Shown: positions 62,148 through 64,000 of the stretch, piece after piece
Layout of the letters: the number at the start of each line of letters is the position of its first letter
Numbering within the stretch: the stretch's first letter is position 1
Notes under the pieces: generated by a model
Told to the model about the DNA's origin: nothing
The model's input: only the letters and a program-made list of their open reading frames with translations
Databases searched by the model: none
Source: Bedellia somnulentella
Lineage: Eukaryota; Arthropoda; Insecta; Lepidoptera; Bedelliidae
Reading direction: 5' to 3'
DNA length: 64,000 nucleotides
Assembly (NCBI GenBank): GCA_963576735.1
Contig: OY755196.1
Location: 11,823,912-11,887,911 of the forward strand
Program-made: the position numbers and the translations under genes

Positions 62148-62355
62148 CAAAGACAAGCAGCAAGAGGTCGCTGACCGCCAAGTTGAAGAGGTAGTAGTTG
62201 GTGTTGGTGCGCATGTGTGCGTGCGTGACGACGACCACGCACACGGCGGCGTTGCCCAGCACGCCGCTAGCGAACAGCAGCAGCAGCGCGGCGCTCAGCG
62301 GCACGATCTGCGGCAGCGGCAGCCGGCGCGGACCCATCGCCAGCCAGAGGAACTC
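62148..62355 (-). CDS. exon of a PRXamide/pyrokinin-type neuropeptide GPCR (N-terminus end, TM1, start of TM2)
   Basis: Minus-strand frame reads EFLWLAMGPRRLPLP, a hydrophobic first membrane helix with LGNAAVCVVVV, the loop HAHMRTNTNYYLFNLAVSDL (TM2 start with the rhodopsin-family Asn-Leu-Ala-x-x-Asp) and ends FG at a GTGAGT donor (62147), codon phase 1. The LWL-GPRRLPLP opening and NTNYYLFNLAVSDLLLL wording match pyrokinin/diapause-hormone/CAPA-type receptors as I remember them. The exon is strongly GC-rich with CAG/CTG codon runs. Upstream, CAG at 62358-62356 could be the acceptor, but the preceding bases are the tail of a SINE1, leaving no normal pyrimidine tract; the exon may be cut. Other exons are not in the window. 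Confidence 0.75.
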
Positions 62356-62360
62356 CTGAT

Positions 62361-62606
62361 CATACATACATACATATATTCACGGCTGTCAATCCCAGGA
62401 ATAAAAAGCCTGAGCTTTGGAATTAAAACTCCTCTGCCACTTTTGGAAGTTAAGTGGGGAAATGATTGTAAATGAAGGTTTTCGGAGATGAGTCTCCAAC
62501 CACATCGCCCAACAATTACTTAATAAGCCCCTATACCCTAAGTCGCCTCTTAAGAAACCCGCGGGAAAAAATGGGTTCGTGCTATTCTAAGCCAACACTA
62601 CTCAGC
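62361..62606 (-). repeat. SINE1, full length (B-like), touching the GPCR exon
   Basis: CATACATACATACATATATTC to CACTACTCAGC; its microsatellite tail lies within about six bases of the coding exon, inserted in the sense direction of the receptor gene. Confidence 0.85.
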
Positions 62607-63130
62607 TACATACGTTATAGACATTTTAAGGTATACAGGCCGAACCCAACCCTAACCTCGTCGTCGCCTGAAAGATATGCCCATATCAAAAAGATTTTCT
62701 CAATTCAAATCATAGATATAGAATCCATAGATTGGCAGTAAGTGACAAACGTCATAGCATAAACGTCAACAAAGGCAGGACCTCTCACGGACACGATAAC
62801 GGCCTACAACGGTTTTGGCATCAAACATGAAAGAAAATAGTTATCTTAATAACGTTAATTCTGGTATTTAAGTTTTACATTGTAAGGTTAACGTTGGTGA
62901 CATTTTGATAAAGTTATTATTATTTAACAGCACATAATCTAAATCAAATACATAATCTTTGGCAAACATAAATTTTTTAGCTATTCATGTCCAAATTAAG
63001 ACTGTAATAATTACCAGTCTATATGCTTTATTATAGATCTTAAACCAAAGTTTTCAAAGGAAATATATGATAAAAAATCTTCTATCATCATTATATTCCA
63101 ATTACTGTAAAGTTTACAAATTGGCAAAAA
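62607..63130. other. AT-rich stretch upstream of the receptor exon
   Basis: On the minus strand CATATCTTTCAG then GCGACGACGAGG at about 62665 looks like an acceptor with GC-rich exon-like sequence; not supported further. Confidence 0.3.
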
Positions 63131-63297
63131 TAACAAATACGTGAATTCTTATCAATTTTAATAGGGCTAGTATGGAATCCGCCATACTAATGTCACACAC
63201 ACACTCATTTATGCACAAAGTTGTAATTTTTTTTGGTCTCGCCCGTCGTCTTTGTACTACCAATCTATATACGTAAGTATAGCATACTAAATCTATG
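63131..63297 (+). repeat. dispersed repeat, copy 2
   Basis: Partner of 47062-47235: AATAGGGCTAGTATGG, GCCATACTAATGTCACACAC, TTTTTTTTGGTCTCGCC and GTATAGCATACTAAATC. Confidence 0.7.
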
Positions 63298-63585
63298 ATT
63301 CAAATGACATTTAATTACAAGCGAAACCGCGGGACATTTAACCAAAATTAAAAAATCTTAAGATTGCGACATTTTGTGTTAAGTGAAAATAAAATTAATA
63401 AGCAACATCAGTTTCCACAAGAAAGTTACAAATTTGTAAACTTTTACTTGCAAGTTTACGTTACTTTTCTTTCCCCCGCAAGTGTTTTTTTTGTTATATA
63501 TAATACATTCTTAACCACATCATGAATATGTTAATTGGCATACGGTAGTTATGTTCGAGAACTTGATCACAATTTTACTTTACAG

Positions 63586-63690
63586 ATCCACAATCTTTTC
63601 TTGGCCGGTAAGGGCTGTCGCTGTCATCGATATTAGTATTGCCAGAAAATAAAAAATAACCATTATAAGGGAAATAACTTTACATCATAC
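63586..63690 (-). repeat. inverted copy of the arm of the 26703-28009 element
   Basis: GATCCACAATCTTTTCTTGG, GATATTAGTATTGCCAG and ACCATTATAAGGG are the reverse complement of 27777-27866. Confidence 0.75.
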
Positions 63691-63744
63691 AGGCTAATTT
63701 ATTTATGTATTGAAATGTCTTAATAAAACAATTTATATATAATA

Positions 63745-64000
63745 AGCATAAGCATAAACGTTCACGCCGAATATCCCCGAAGGGGTTGGCAGAGGTACTA
63801 ATACTTCTGAACATCACGTGACTTTGTCACCTGGTGTTCAGAGTACCCACGTTTTGCATTAACAGTATACTCACGTGATAGGGGGCAAGCCTATCGCCGT
63901 TTTGTACGAATACACTGTCACACGACTAAGTACAACTCAGCCATGTGGGTTTCCTCACCGTTAACAACCGTGATAAATTAACCACACATATGACTTTAGA
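63745..64000 (-). repeat. SINE2, cut by the window end
   Basis: AAGCATAAGCATAAACGTTC tail, body to CACACATATGACTTTAGA; the tRNA-like head lies beyond the window. Confidence 0.85.

Overview
The window is a stretch of insect nuclear genome, almost certainly Lepidoptera. It is AT-rich, has intron-split genes with GT/AG boundaries, and is packed with transposable elements of kinds typical of moths and butterflies: an errantivirus-like retrovirus, RTE-, CR1- and jockey-type LINEs, tRNA-derived SINEs, mariner, Helitron and MITEs. There is no bacterial-style operon and no CRISPR array.

Host genes occupy a small share. They are: (i) a four-exon C-terminal part of a small secreted-type protein, possibly ML/DUF1091-like, on + at 15026-19416; (ii) the last two exons of an unidentified acidic-tailed protein on - at 21399-21882; (iii) a complete four-exon small Maf bZIP factor (maf-S) on - at 24384-32918, with a decayed second copy of its EHR exon inside an intron; (iv) the first coding exon of a probable Rtf1 (Paf1-complex) gene on + at 37160-37228; (v) one GC-rich transmembrane exon of a PRXamide/pyrokinin-type neuropeptide GPCR on - at 62148-62355.

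Layout. 1-7337: minus-strand endogenous retrovirus (5' LTR 7069-7337, tRNA-Leu primer site, gag, pol by -1 frameshift, start of an F-type env that runs off the left edge), inserted into an RTE LINE fragment. 7338-15000: nested SINEs and LINE scraps, including a 228-bp MITE with a TAA target duplication inside a SINE. 15000-20000: the secreted-protein gene with introns full of SINEs, a 15-bp-TSD LINE insertion and a LINE endonuclease relic. 20000-33000: unknown acidic gene and maf-S, with SINEs and palindromic elements in the introns. 33800-37000: LINE RNase H relic, two inverted-repeat elements and the Rtf1 exon. 37390-41931: a two-ORF CR1-type LINE, apparently intact, antisense in or next to the Rtf1 gene. 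42500-45000: OTU/Pif1-helicase relic, then a long-inverted-repeat element with an intact mariner nested in it. 47840-49650: RTE LINE with an open RT frame. 50178-52422: a 2.2-kb non-autonomous LTR element with identical 95-bp LTRs and a 5-bp TSD. 53324-54791: an inverted-repeat element with a broken THAP domain. 56850-58954: a Helitron carrying a jockey LINE fragment with an 11-bp TSD. 60131-61705: a CR1-type LINE fragment. 61750 to the end: SINEs, the GPCR exon and dispersed repeats.

Two repeat families dominate. SINE1 (about 245 bp, ending in an ATGT microsatellite) is present in more than 30 copies; its last ~50 bp match the 3' end of the RTE LINE found here, which suggests that LINE mobilises it. 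SINE2 (about 370 bp, tRNA-derived) has about ten copies. All calls come from reading the sequence; no database search was possible.
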